Assembly (NCBI RefSeq): GCF_000725125.1
Contig: NZ_JFCB01000045.1
Location: 1-44,028 of the forward strand
Length of the DNA: 44,028 nucleotides
Direction of reading: 5' to 3'
Origin: Streptomyces toyocaensis
GTDB taxonomy: Bacteria; Actinomycetota; Actinomycetes; Streptomycetales; Streptomycetaceae
Under the pieces are notes generated by a model that worked only from the letters and a program-made list of their open reading frames with translations, had not been told where the DNA came from and did not search any database. Below are positions 15,138 through 23,262 of the stretch, piece by piece (the first letter of the stretch is position 1; the number at the start of each line of letters is the position of its first letter). Both the position numbers and the translations under genes were made by a program.

Positions 15138-15896
15138 CTACTGGGGGGACTCCACGTACCGCTCCAGGCCGCAGACGGTCACCATCCCCTTCTCCGCGAA
15201 CAGCCGTGTGCCCCGCGCGCACAGTCTCCGGTCGGCGCGGGCCCGTGCGCAGAACTCCTCGGGGGAGGCACCGAACAGCTCCCGCAGACCGGGTACGTTC
15301 GCGAGCAGGTCGGTGAGCAGCGGCCGCTGGCCCGGATGGGCGCGGGGGACACCGGAACCGTCGTGCAGCACGCCGTGACGGTTGACGTACGCGTGCGCGC
15401 CGGGCAGCACCGAGCCGTCGGCGAGCTCGATCCGCACGTCGGGCGCGGGCAGCCACGCGCGCAGGAAATTGCCGTCCGGGCGCGGAACGCCCTCGCTCGC
15501 GTCGATCACCGCGGCCTGCCGGGCGTCGAGCCAGAGCACGAACAGCTCCCGCACCGTCCCCGGCGCGGCGACCGGCGAGTGGGACACGTAGCCCATGCGG
15601 CTGACGTGCGCCGAGACACCGATGCCGACGCCCGTCACCCGGGCGCGCACCATCGGCAGCGCCGTGACGATCCCGGACCCGGCCATCTTGTGCCGCAGTT
15701 GCCCGGGGCAGGCGTTGGAACCGACGGCGAGCACCGGTACGCGGTCCTCGTACACCAGGCGGTCCAGCGGCAGCAGCCGGTGCCCGTCGAGCAGCCCCGA
15801 CTCCCGCGGCCAGGCCCCCGGATACAGCAGCGGATGCGTGCGCGGTGCCTCGTCCAGCCCGAGCGCCCGCAGCGTGCGGTCCTCCTCCACCGGCAC
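15138..15896 (-). CDS. Unrecognised conserved-looking protein, possible GGCT-like fold
   Basis: 252 aa, ATG at 15896. The codon bias and clean frame support a real gene, but I cannot name the family with certainty. The motif VPVLAVGSNACPGQLRHKM resembles the YGSNL...R loop of gamma-glutamylcyclotransferase-like proteins. Later stretches are ARVTGVGIGVSAHVSRMGYV, RELFVLWLDARQAAVIDASE, GAHAYVNRHGVL and a Cys-containing C-terminal helix (EEFCARARADRRLCARG). No signal peptide or membrane helix is seen. Its start lies 7 bases downstream of the LacI stop on the same strand, so the two may be cotranscribed. Confidence 0.75.
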   Translation of the reverse strand: MPVEEDRTLRALGLDEAPRTHPLLYPGAWPRESGLLDGHRLLPLDRLVYEDRVPVLAVGSNACPGQLRHKMAGSGIVTALPMVRARVTGVGIGVSAHVSRMGYVSHSPVAAPGTVRELFVLWLDARQAAVIDASEGVPRPDGNFLRAWLPAPDVRIELADGSVLPGAHAYVNRHGVLHDGSGVPRAHPGQRPLLTDLLANVPGLRELFGASPEEFCARARADRRLCARGTRLFAEKGMVTVCGLERYVESPQ

Positions 15897-15903
15897 CGCG
15901 CGC

Positions 15904-16998
15904 TCAGTCCGCGGGCGGCAGTTCGCCGGAGCCGCGGGTGATCAGCCGGGTGGGCAGCTCGATGCGCTCCGGGGTGAGCAGGGTGCCGTCCAGCTGACGG
16001 AACAGCCGCTCGGCCGCGGTCCGGCCGAGCGCCGCCGCGTCCTGCGCGACGACGGTGACGCCCGGCTGGAGCAGATCGGCGAGCTCGATGTCGTCGAAAC
16101 CGACCAGGGCGACCGGGCGGGTCTGCCCGGCCAGCACCCGGATCACGGTGACCGTCACCCGGTTGTTGCCCGTGAAGATCGCGGTGACCGGCTCGGGGCC
16201 GGAGAGCATCTCCCGGGCCGCCCGGCGCACCCGCTCGGGGTCGGTGACGCCCAGCGACATCCAGGAGTCCGCCACCGGTATGCCCGCGTCCTCCAGGGCG
16301 GTCCGGTACCCGCGCAGCCGCTCGGCCGCGGTGTGGATGCGGGGCATGTCGCCGATGAAGCCGATCCGGCGGTGTCCGTGCGCGATCAGGTGGCGGACGC
16401 CGTCGCGGGCCCCGCCGAAGTTGTCCGACACCACGACGTCCGCGTCGATGTGCCCGGCCGGGCGGTCCACGAACACGGTGGCGACGCCCGCCTTGATCTC
16501 CGGCTCCAGGTAACGGTGGTCGTCGCCGGCCGGGATCACCACCAGTCCGTCCACCCGCCGGGCGCACAGTGCCAGCACCAGTTCCTGCTCACGGTCGGGG
16601 TCCTCCGCGCTCGAGCCGTTGATCAGCAGCGCGCCGTGGGCGCGGGCCACCTCCTCCACCGCCCGGCTCAGCGGCCCGTAGAACGGGTCCGCCAGATCCT
16701 CCAGCACCAGGCCGATGCTGGCGGTGCGGCCCTTGCGCAGCACCCGGGCACTGTCGTTGCGGCGGAAGCCGAGTGCCTCGATCGCCTCCTGGACGCGGCG
16801 CTCGGTCTCGGCGGTGACCCCGGGTTCGCCGTTGACGACCCGGGAGACCGTCTTGAGTCCGACCCCGGCGCGGGCCGCCACGTCCTTCATGGTGGGGCGG
16901 TTGCCGTAACGGGTCCCGGGGAGGCGGTCGGTGCGGCGGGTCGTCTCCGGCACGGTGCGGTGTCCTGTCCTGTCGGCCACGGGGATGCGTAGGTCCAT
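15904..16998 (-). CDS. LacI family transcriptional regulator
   Basis: 364 aa from the ATG at 16998; a GTG at 16953 is the main alternative and an ATG at 17028 would overlap the -10. The LacI HTH is MKDVAARAGVGLKTVSRVVN (about residues 37-56), followed by the hinge region and a periplasmic-binding-like effector domain: ASIGLVLEDLADPFYGPLSR, VDGLVVIPAGDDHRYLEPEI, HGHRRIGFIGDMPRIHTAAE and RPVALVGFDDIELADLLQPG. It likely binds a sugar or sugar phosphate. It is divergent from the ROK kinase gene, and the perfect GACAACGTTGTC palindrome in between overlaps its own promoter, which suggests autorepression and control of the kinase. Confidence 0.93.
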   Translation of the reverse strand: MDLRIPVADRTGHRTVPETTRRTDRLPGTRYGNRPTMKDVAARAGVGLKTVSRVVNGEPGVTAETERRVQEAIEALGFRRNDSARVLRKGRTASIGLVLEDLADPFYGPLSRAVEEVARAHGALLINGSSAEDPDREQELVLALCARRVDGLVVIPAGDDHRYLEPEIKAGVATVFVDRPAGHIDADVVVSDNFGGARDGVRHLIAHGHRRIGFIGDMPRIHTAAERLRGYRTALEDAGIPVADSWMSLGVTDPERVRRAAREMLSGPEPVTAIFTGNNRVTVTVIRVLAGQTRPVALVGFDDIELADLLQPGVTVVAQDAAALGRTAAERLFRQLDGTLLTPERIELPTRLITRGSGELPPAD

Positions 16999-17023
16999 GG
17001 GGTTGTATGAGGATGTGGCGTCG

Positions 17024-17049
17024 AGCATAGAGCCTGGACAACGTTGTCA
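17024..17049 (-). promoter_or_regulatory. LacI-type operator overlapping the lacI-family promoter
   Basis: GACAACGTTGTC (17037-17048) is a perfect 12-bp palindrome with a central CG, the classic form of LacI/GalR family operators. On the minus strand it lies directly upstream of a TATGCT -10 element (17029-17024) that would start transcription about 20 bases before the regulator ATG. It is about 155 bases upstream of the divergent ROK kinase start. Confidence 0.7.
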
Positions 17050-17202
17050 CCCTCGTAGACACTGTCCCTCGCACACTCCGGCCCGTACATCGCCGCACGA
17101 CGGGGCCGCCGCCCGTGCTCCATGTGCTGGCTCCTGGTCGCGCATGGTCGTTCTCAGCGCTCTCAGAAGTTTTTCCATGTTCGACGGGGAGATCCGACAC
17201 TG

Positions 17203-18156
17203 ATGTACACCGACCTCGTGGCCGCGCTCGACATCGGCGGCACCAAGATCGCCGGCGCTCTGGTGGACCGCCGGGGAGGGATCCTTCTCCGCGCCCAGCG
17301 GCCGACGCCCGCGCGCGAGGACGGTGAGACCGTGATGCGTGCGGTCGAGGCGGTGATCGGCGAGCTCACCGTGTCCCCGCTCTGGCGGCGCGCCGGCGCC
17401 GTGGGCATCGGCAGCGCCGGCCCCGTGGACGCCTCCGCCGGCACGGTGAGCCCGGTGAACGTGCCGGGCTGGCGTGACTACCCGCTGGTCGCCCGGGTCC
17501 GGGACGCGGTCGGCGGGCTGCCGGTGGAGCTGATCGGCGACGGCGTCGCGATCACGGCCGCCGAACACTGGCAGGGTGCGGCCCGCGGACACGACAACGC
17601 GCTGTGCATGGTCGTCTCGACGGGGGTCGGCGGCGGCCTGGTGCTGGGGGGCCGGCTCCACCCGGGGCCCACCGGCAACGCCGGCCACATCGGCCACATC
17701 AGTGTGGAGCTCGACGGGGACCTGTGCCCCTGCGGCTCGCGGGGCTGCGTGGAGCGGATCGCGAGCGGGCCCAACATCGCCCGCCGCGCCCTGGAGAACG
17801 GCTGGCGGCCCGGCGTGGACGGGGACACCTCCGCCGCCGCGGTGGCGGCGGCGGCCCGCACCGGGGACTCCGTGGCCGTGGCCTCCTTCGAACGGGCGGC
17901 CAGGGCGCTGGCCGCCGGTATCGCGGCCACCGCGACCCTCGTGGAGATCGACATAGCGGTGATCGGCGGGGGCGTGGGCAAGGCGGGTGAGGTCCTCTTC
18001 GCCCCCCTGCGCCGGGCCCTCACCGACTACGCCACCCTGTCCTTCGTCCAGCGTCTCGCGGTGGCCCCGGCGCAGATGGGCACCGACGCGGGCCTGGTGG
18101 GCGCCGCCGCGGCGGCCCTGGCCGGCAGGACGGACCAGGCGGTCGCCGGGGTGTGA
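17203..18156 (+). CDS. ROK family sugar kinase (glucokinase/NagK-like)
   Basis: 317 aa from the ATG at 17203, with GGGGAGA at 17186-17192. An in-frame upstream ATG gives a non-conserved extension. The ATP-binding strand is LVAALDIGGTKIAGALVD; GIGSAGPVDASAGTVSPVNV and VELIGDGVAITAAEHWQGAA (catalytic Asp) follow. The STGVGGGLVLGG phosphate loop precedes the zinc motif NAGHIGHISVELDG...CPCGSRGCVE, which marks a ROK kinase. The substrate is probably glucose, N-acetylglucosamine or N-acetylmannosamine. Its control is likely through the divergent LacI regulator. Confidence 0.93.
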   Translation: MYTDLVAALDIGGTKIAGALVDRRGGILLRAQRPTPAREDGETVMRAVEAVIGELTVSPLWRRAGAVGIGSAGPVDASAGTVSPVNVPGWRDYPLVARVRDAVGGLPVELIGDGVAITAAEHWQGAARGHDNALCMVVSTGVGGGLVLGGRLHPGPTGNAGHIGHISVELDGDLCPCGSRGCVERIASGPNIARRALENGWRPGVDGDTSAAAVAAAARTGDSVAVASFERAARALAAGIAATATLVEIDIAVIGGGVGKAGEVLFAPLRRALTDYATLSFVQRLAVAPAQMGTDAGLVGAAAAALAGRTDQAVAGV

Positions 18157-18199
18157 GGGCGCGGGACGGCCGGCGGGGAGCCGGGTCCGCGATCCTCCG

Positions 18200-18220
18200 G
18201 CACCCTTTCCGAAAAGGTGC
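18200..18220. promoter_or_regulatory. 21-base inverted repeat between ROK and small secreted protein genes
   Basis: GCACCCTTTCCGAAAAGGTGC is a near-perfect dyad (nine of ten pairs) lying 44 bases after the ROK stop and 35 bases before the ATG of the small secreted protein. It could be a weak terminator for the kinase gene or an operator for the next gene; the sequence alone does not decide. Confidence 0.5.
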
Positions 18221-18255
18221 GTGACCCCGGGGCGGTCTCCGTAGTTGAGCCGGAT

Positions 18256-18444
18256 ATGAAGAAGCGCAGCATGCTCGCCATCGCCTCCCTCGCCACCGGA
18301 TTCGTCGTCGCGGCCGTCACCCCGTCGCACGCGCTGGGTGAGAGCGTCGGCGGGCTCGACGTCGACGACACCCTCAGCACCCTCGACCGGACCGTCGCCG
18401 AGGGCAACACCCTGGCCCTGGACGTCGACCGGGACGACGACTGA
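18256..18444 (+). CDS. Small secreted protein of unknown function
   Basis: 62 aa from the ATG at 18256. A classic Sec signal peptide is present: MKKRSMLAIASLATGFVVAA, then VTPSHA with likely cleavage after SHA. The mature part is about 35 residues and very acidic (GGLDVDDTLSTLDRTVAEG...DVDRDDD) with no cysteine. It resembles short secreted proteins I have seen across Streptomyces, but I know no function. It is followed by a 13-bp stem terminator, so it is a single-gene unit. Confidence 0.8.
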   Translation: MKKRSMLAIASLATGFVVAAVTPSHALGESVGGLDVDDTLSTLDRTVAEGNTLALDVDRDDD

Positions 18445-18465
18445 CGCGTCCCACGACGGAGCCGC

Positions 18466-18505
18466 GCGGCGCCGGTGCACTCGACGGGAGGGGCACCGGC
18501 GCCGC
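18466..18505 (+). terminator. Terminator after the small secreted protein gene
   Basis: GCGGCGCCGGTGC (18466-18478) pairs perfectly with GCACCGGCGCCGC (18493-18505) around a 14-base loop, starting 21 bases after the stop codon. No U-tract. Confidence 0.7.
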
Positions 18506-18588
18506 TCTCATGCGGTCTCAACGGGAGCCGGTTTCCGTGGCAGGGTGGAGCGGGCAAGCCACAGGGGGCCAACAGAAGAGGGGGAACC

Positions 18589-19629
18589 GTGATCGTCTGG
18601 ATCAACGGCGCGTTCGGCGCGGGGAAGACCACCACCGCGCGTGAACTGATCGAGCTGATCCCGAACAGCACGCTCCTCGACCCCGAGGTCATCGGCGGAG
18701 CACTGGAGAAGCTGCTCCCGCCCAAGCGCCTCGCCGAGGTCGGCGACTTCCAGGACGTCCCGATCTGGCGACGACTCGTGATCGACACGGCGGCCGCGAT
18801 GCTCGCCGAGCTCGGCGGAACGCTCGTGGTCCCCATGACCCTGCTGCGCCAGGAGTACCGCGACGAGATCTTCGGCGGGCTCGCCGCCCGCCGGATTCCG
18901 GTCAGGCACGTCCTCCTCGCTCCGGCGGAAACGATCCTGCGCCAACGCATAGCCGCCCGTGAGGTCCCGGCGAGCCTTCCCGACGGGGAGATACGCGTCA
19001 GGCAGTGGGCGTACGATCACATCGAGCCGTACAAAGCGGCCCTCGCCGCCTGGCTCACCGCGGACGCCTACCCGGTCGACAGCACGGCCCTCACCCCGTA
19101 CGACACCGCGCTGCGGATCGCGGAGGCGGTGGGCGGCGGGGCGGTTCCCCCCTGTGACATCGTGCAGACGCCCGAGCCCACCGCGGAGACGGTCGCCGCC
19201 GGGGTCCTGCTCTTCGACGAGCAGGACCGCGTGCTGCTCGTCGACCCGACCTACAAGGCGGGCTGGGAGTTCCCGGGCGGAGTCGTCGAACGCGGTGAGG
19301 CCCCCGCGCGTGCGGGGATGCGCGAGGTGGCCGAGGAGACGGGGATCCGCCTCGACGACGTACCGGCGCTCCTCGTCGTCGACTGGGAGCCGCCCGCGCC
19401 GCCCGGGTACGGCGGCCTGCGGCTGCTCTTCAACGGCGGGCGGCTCGACTCCGCGCAGGCAGGGGAGCTGCTCCTGCCCGGACCGGAACTGCGCGGCTGG
19501 CGCTTCGTCTCCGAGGCCGAGGCCGCCGAACTGCTGCCACCGGTCCGCTACGAACGGCTGCGCGGGGCGCTGCGGGCACGGGAACGCGGCAAGGCCGTCT
19601 ACCTGGAGGCCGGAGTGCCGGTGGGGTGA
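18589..19629 (+). CDS. Fusion of a TmrB-like P-loop kinase and a NUDIX hydrolase
   Basis: 346 aa from GTG at 18589, with AGAGGGGGA just upstream; an ATG at 18475 would add 38 unlike-protein residues. Residues 1-185 form a P-loop ATPase/kinase domain: VIVWINGAFGAGKTTTAREL with Walker A at 7-14, DPEVIGGALEKLLP, TLVVPMTLLRQEYRDEIF, and a lid-like EVPASLPDGEIRVRQWAYDH. This resembles the tunicamycin-resistance TmrB/AAA kinase group. Residues 200-346 form a NUDIX domain with a perfect box at 231-253 (GVVERGEAPA...REVAEETGI). The pairing suggests phosphorylation and pyrophosphohydrolysis of a nucleotide-type small molecule (inference). The gene ends 10 bases before the convergent metallo-hydrolase gene. 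Confidence 0.88.
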   Translation: MIVWINGAFGAGKTTTARELIELIPNSTLLDPEVIGGALEKLLPPKRLAEVGDFQDVPIWRRLVIDTAAAMLAELGGTLVVPMTLLRQEYRDEIFGGLAARRIPVRHVLLAPAETILRQRIAAREVPASLPDGEIRVRQWAYDHIEPYKAALAAWLTADAYPVDSTALTPYDTALRIAEAVGGGAVPPCDIVQTPEPTAETVAAGVLLFDEQDRVLLVDPTYKAGWEFPGGVVERGEAPARAGMREVAEETGIRLDDVPALLVVDWEPPAPPGYGGLRLLFNGGRLDSAQAGELLLPGPELRGWRFVSEAEAAELLPPVRYERLRGALRARERGKAVYLEAGVPVG

Positions 19630-19639
19630 ATCCCGCGGC

Positions 19640-20401
19640 TCAGTCACGCGGAACCGGGTCCTCCTCGACGGCCTCCGCCGCGCCCGCGCGTACGGCCGCC
19701 GCGCGCAGCGACCGGGCCGCGCGCTCGGTCACCGGCTCGCCGTGCCCGAAGCAGGCCACCTCCGCGCCGAGAGCGGCCAGCCGGTGGCACGCGGCGAGGA
19801 CCCGGCGACCGTCGAGGTTGAACACGCCCGGCATCACGGTGCCGTCCACGGGCGAGGCGGCCACCGTGTCACCGGTGAACAGCACGCCGTACCGGGGCAG
19901 ATGCAGCGCGACACTGCCCCACGTGTGTCCCGGTACGTGCACGACGCACGCCCCGCCGCCCACGTCGAGGACGTCCCCGTCCGCCAACTCCGTGACGCGC
20001 GAGGGACGTGCGAAGCCCCCCGGGGGCAGCAGCCGCGCCGCCCGCTCGTGCAGCGGCCGCTCCCACTCCTCGAACACCGGTGGCGGACCCGGCACTTCAC
20101 CACGCACGTGCGGCGCGTCCAGCCGGTGGGCCAGGACCTCGGCACCGGTCAGCGCCGCCACCTCGGCCGCCCCACCCGCGTGGTCCTCGTGGAAGTGGGT
20201 GAGCACGACCCGGCGTACGTCCCGGGGGTGCCGGCCGAGCGCGGTCACGGCCTCGGTGATCGCCGCCCCGGAGCCCGCAGGCCCGGCATCGATCAGCGTC
20301 AGCTCGTCCCCGTGCCCTGCCCGGCCGTCTCGCCAGAGGTAGGCCTGCCCGACCGGGAAGCGCAGGAGGTGGAGGCGGGGGAGGAGTTCGATGACGTCCA
20401 T
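19640..20401 (-). CDS. MBL fold metallo-hydrolase
   Basis: 253 aa, ATG at 20401. It has the full metallo-beta-lactamase fold motif set: LIDAGPAGSG, RRVVLTHFHEDHAGGAAEV with HxHxDH at 69-74, HVPGHTWGSVALHL, VLFTGDTVAASPV and ACFGHGEPVTERA. It binds two metals (typically zinc) and hydrolyses an unknown ester or lactam-like substrate; hydroxyacylglutathione hydrolase-like activity is one possibility. It lies downstream of the M20 dipeptidase on the same strand, but a strong hairpin at 20416-20447 separates them, so it is probably expressed separately. Confidence 0.92.
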   Translation of the reverse strand: MDVIELLPRLHLLRFPVGQAYLWRDGRAGHGDELTLIDAGPAGSGAAITEAVTALGRHPRDVRRVVLTHFHEDHAGGAAEVAALTGAEVLAHRLDAPHVRGEVPGPPPVFEEWERPLHERAARLLPPGGFARPSRVTELADGDVLDVGGGACVVHVPGHTWGSVALHLPRYGVLFTGDTVAASPVDGTVMPGVFNLDGRRVLAACHRLAALGAEVACFGHGEPVTERAARSLRAAAVRAGAAEAVEEDPVPRD

Positions 20402-20415
20402 GGGCCTACCGTAGG

Positions 20416-20447
20416 GCCAAGTCCCCGTCCGGTCGGGGGGACTTGGC
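20416..20447 (-). terminator. Terminator of the M20 dipeptidase gene
   Basis: GCCAAGTCCCC (20416-20426) pairs perfectly with GGGGACTTGGC (20437-20447), an 11-bp stem with a 10-base loop. It lies 28 bases downstream of the dipeptidase stop on the minus strand and just ahead of the MBL gene start. Confidence 0.7.
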
Positions 20448-20474
20448 TCTCGGCAGAGCGGGGAACCGCCGCTG

Positions 20475-21836
20475 TCAGTTCGTGCCGGACGCGTAGCCGC
20501 GCAGGAACAGCGCCTCGGCGACCGACAGCCGCTCCAGTTCGTCCGGGGACACGCTCTCGTCCACCGCGTGGATCCGGGCCTCCGGCTCGCTCAGACCGAT
20601 GAGCAGGATCTCCGCCTTCGGGTACAGGGCGGCGAGGGTGTTGCACAGCGGGATCGAGCCGCCCTGGCCGGCGTAGCTCATCTCCTGCCCCGGGTAGGCG
20701 GCCGCCATCGCGTCGGCCATGGCCCGGTAGGCCGGGCTGGTCGTGTCCGCGCGGAACGCCTGTCCCTGACCGACCTGCTCGGTGCTCACCCGCGCTCCCC
20801 ACGGTGTGTGGGCCTCCAGGTGCGCACGCAGCAGTCCGGTCGCCTCGGCCGCGTCGACGCCCGGCGGCACGCGCAGGCTGATCAGCGCGCGGGCGCTCGC
20901 GTGCACGGACGGCGTGGCGCCGACCACCGGCGGGCAGTCGATGCCGAGCACGGTGACCGCGGGGCGCGCCCAGATGCGGTCGGCGACCGTGCCCGAACCG
21001 ATCAGCTCCACCCCGTCGAGGACCTTCGCGTCCTTGCGGAACTGCTCGTCGTCGTAGTGCAGTCCGTCCCAGGCGCCGTCGCCGGCCAGCCCGTCGACGG
21101 TCGTGCTGCCGTCCTCGGCGCGGAGCGAGTCCAGTACGCGCACGAGCGCGGCCAGCGAGTCCGGAGCGGCTCCGCCGAACTGGCCGGAGTGGAGGTTCCC
21201 CTCGAGGGTGTCGATCTGCACCCGGACGAGCGTCATGCCGCGGAGCGTGGAGGTGACCGTCGGCAGACCGGCGCGGAAGTTGCCCGCGTCGCCGATCACG
21301 ACGGCGTCGGCCGTCAGCAGGTCGGGGTGCTCCTCGGCGTACCGCTCCAGGCCGCCGGTGCCCTGCTCCTCGGAGCCCTCGACGATCACCTTCACGTGCA
21401 CGGGGACGCCGCCGTCGGCCTTCAGCGCGCGCAGCGCCAGCAGGTGCATGATCACGCCGCCCTTGCAGTCGGCGGTCCCGCGTCCGTACCAGCGGCCGTC
21501 CCGCTCGGTCAGCTCGAAGGGCGGCGTGGTCCAGCCGGACTCGTCCAGCGGCGGCTGCACGTCGTAGTGCGCGTAGAGCAGTACCGTCCTGGCGCCCTCC
21601 GGGCCGGGGAGGTAGCCGTACACCGACTGCGTGCCGTCCGGGGTGTCCAGCAGGGCCACGTCCTGGAAGCCCTCGGCGGTCAGCGCGTCGGCGATCCAGC
21701 GGGCGGCGCCCTCGCTCTCGCCGCGCGGGAACTGGCCGAAGTCCGCCACCGACTTGAAGGCCACCAGCTCGGTGAGCTCCTCCTTCGCCCTGGGCATCAG
21801 CGAGGCGACGGTCGCGGCGACGGGATTCGACGACAT
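20475..21836 (-). CDS. M20 family dipeptidase
   Basis: 453 aa from ATG at 21836 with AAGGAG upstream. Metallopeptidase landmarks: LLYAHYDVQPPLDESGW (metal His and Asp), GRGTADCKGGVIMHLLALRA (bridging Asp), VIVEGSEEQGTGG (catalytic Glu-Glu), VIGDAGNF, and EGNLHSGQFGGAAPDSLAAL in the lid domain; GQGGSIPLCNTL and ARIHAVDESV complete the site. It hydrolyses dipeptides or N-acyl amino acids in the cytoplasm using two zinc ions. The upstream region contains a phased 10-bp repeat that could be regulatory. Confidence 0.95.
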   Translation of the reverse strand: MSSNPVAATVASLMPRAKEELTELVAFKSVADFGQFPRGESEGAARWIADALTAEGFQDVALLDTPDGTQSVYGYLPGPEGARTVLLYAHYDVQPPLDESGWTTPPFELTERDGRWYGRGTADCKGGVIMHLLALRALKADGGVPVHVKVIVEGSEEQGTGGLERYAEEHPDLLTADAVVIGDAGNFRAGLPTVTSTLRGMTLVRVQIDTLEGNLHSGQFGGAAPDSLAALVRVLDSLRAEDGSTTVDGLAGDGAWDGLHYDDEQFRKDAKVLDGVELIGSGTVADRIWARPAVTVLGIDCPPVVGATPSVHASARALISLRVPPGVDAAEATGLLRAHLEAHTPWGARVSTEQVGQGQAFRADTTSPAYRAMADAMAAAYPGQEMSYAGQGGSIPLCNTLAALYPKAEILLIGLSEPEARIHAVDESVSPDELERLSVAEALFLRGYASGTN

Positions 21837-21863
21837 GGGCACGCTCCTTGTGGGTGCGACGTT

Positions 21864-21898
21864 GTACTTCTGCGTACTTCTCCGTACGAGAAGATCGT
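21864..21898. repeat. 10-bp-phased GTACTTCT repeats upstream of the M20 gene
   Basis: GTACTTCT starts at 21864 and 21874, with a third GTAC at 21884, giving exact 10-base periodicity (one helical turn). The third unit forms an inverted repeat CTTCTC-CGTAC-GAGAAG (21878-21894). The block begins 28 bases upstream of the dipeptidase ATG on the minus strand, in the expected promoter zone, and may be a regulator binding site. Confidence 0.55.
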
Positions 21899-22029
21899 GC
21901 GGTGTGCGTGAGGCCCCGTGTACGGGGCACTTACGCCGCCGATCCTCCCACAGTGGCCCCAGTCGATCGCCGCCGTAGGATGCGGGGGGACAGAGTGGCA
22001 GGCGGCTGGATCGGGAGCAGTAGACCATC

Positions 22030-23262
22030 GTGAGCAGCGAGAACTCTTCGGCGGACGACGTGCGGCAGGTGTGGGACGTCGTCGTGGTGGGCGCGGGACC
22101 CGCGGGGGCCTCGGCCGCCTACGCGGCGGCGGTCGCGGGGCGGCGCGTGCTGTTGCTGGAGAAGGCGGAGCTGCCGCGCTACAAAACGTGCGGCGGCGGC
22201 ATCATCGGTCCCTCGCGCGACTCGCTCCCGCCGGGCTTCGAGCTGCCGCTGAAGGACCGGGTGCACGCGGTGACGTTCTCCAGCAACGGCCGCTTCAGCC
22301 GCACCCGTCGCTCCCGCCAGATGTTGTTCGGGCTGATCAACCGGCCCGAGTTCGACCAGCAGCTCGTGGAGCACGCGCAGAAGGCCGGCGCCGAACTGCG
22401 CACCGGAGTGGCGGTGCAACGGGTCGAGCAACACGGCTCGGCCGTACCGGACCGGCGCACGGTCGCCGTCGTCCTGCAGGGCGGCGAGACGGTCCTGGCA
22501 CGGGCCGTGGTCGGCGCGGACGGCAGCGCGGGCCGCATAGGAGCGCACGTCGGGGTCAAGGTCGACCAGGTCGATCTGGGCCTGGAGGCGGAGATCCCGG
22601 TACCGGAGACGGTCGCGGAGGACTGGAAGGGACGGGTGCTCATCGACTGGGGCCCCATGCCCGGCAGTTACGGATGGGTCTTCCCCAAGGGCGACACGCT
22701 GACTGTCGGCGTGATCTCACGGCGCGGTGAAGGCGCCGCCACCAAGCGGTACTTGGAGGACTTCATCGGGCGGCTCGGCCTCGCCGGCTTCGAACCGAGC
22801 ATCTCCTCCGGCCACTTGACCCGCTGCCGCGCCGACGACTCGCCGCTGTCGCGCGGCCGGGTGCTGGTCTGCGGGGACGCGGCCGGACTGCTGGAGCCGT
22901 GGACCCGTGAGGGCATCTCCTTCGCGCTGCGGTCGGGACGGCTCGCGGGGGAGTGGGCGGTGCGCGTCGCCGAGGCGCACGATGCCGTGGACGCGCGCCG
23001 CCAGGCGCTGAACTACGCCTTCGCCGTCAAGGCGGGCCTCGGCGTGGAGATGAGCGTCGGCAAGCGGATGCTGGCGGCCTTCGAGCGGCGGCCAGGGGTG
23101 TTCCACGCCGTTCTCACCGGCTTCCGCCCGGCCTGGAAGGCGTTCAAGGACATCACGCGGGGCTCCACGTCGCTCGGCGAACTGGTCCGCACCCACCCGA
23201 TGGCCCACCGCGCCCTGCTCGCGCTGGACCGGCGACCCGCGGGGGACGACGTCAGCTCCTGA
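22030..23262 (+). CDS. Geranylgeranyl reductase family FAD-dependent oxidoreductase
   Basis: 410 aa from GTG at 22030 with GGGAGCAG-like sequence upstream. The FAD-binding start is VWDVVVVGAGPAGASAAYAA (GAGPAG at 21-26), then LLLEKAELPRYKTCGGGI, the PxxKxCGGG signature of the GGR family. Further on come VGADGSAGRIG, YGWVFPKGDTLTVGVISR (the PxxWxFP-like substrate segment) and VLVCGDAAGLLEPWTREGIS. GGR-family flavoproteins reduce isoprenoid double bonds, for example of menaquinone or lipid tails. The 3' end overlaps the convergent deazaflavin-dependent reductase gene by 11 bases, and F420/menaquinone-type redox chemistry is common to both families. Confidence 0.93.
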   Translation: MSSENSSADDVRQVWDVVVVGAGPAGASAAYAAAVAGRRVLLLEKAELPRYKTCGGGIIGPSRDSLPPGFELPLKDRVHAVTFSSNGRFSRTRRSRQMLFGLINRPEFDQQLVEHAQKAGAELRTGVAVQRVEQHGSAVPDRRTVAVVLQGGETVLARAVVGADGSAGRIGAHVGVKVDQVDLGLEAEIPVPETVAEDWKGRVLIDWGPMPGSYGWVFPKGDTLTVGVISRRGEGAATKRYLEDFIGRLGLAGFEPSISSGHLTRCRADDSPLSRGRVLVCGDAAGLLEPWTREGISFALRSGRLAGEWAVRVAEAHDAVDARRQALNYAFAVKAGLGVEMSVGKRMLAAFERRPGVFHAVLTGFRPAWKAFKDITRGSTSLGELVRTHPMAHRALLALDRRPAGDDVSS

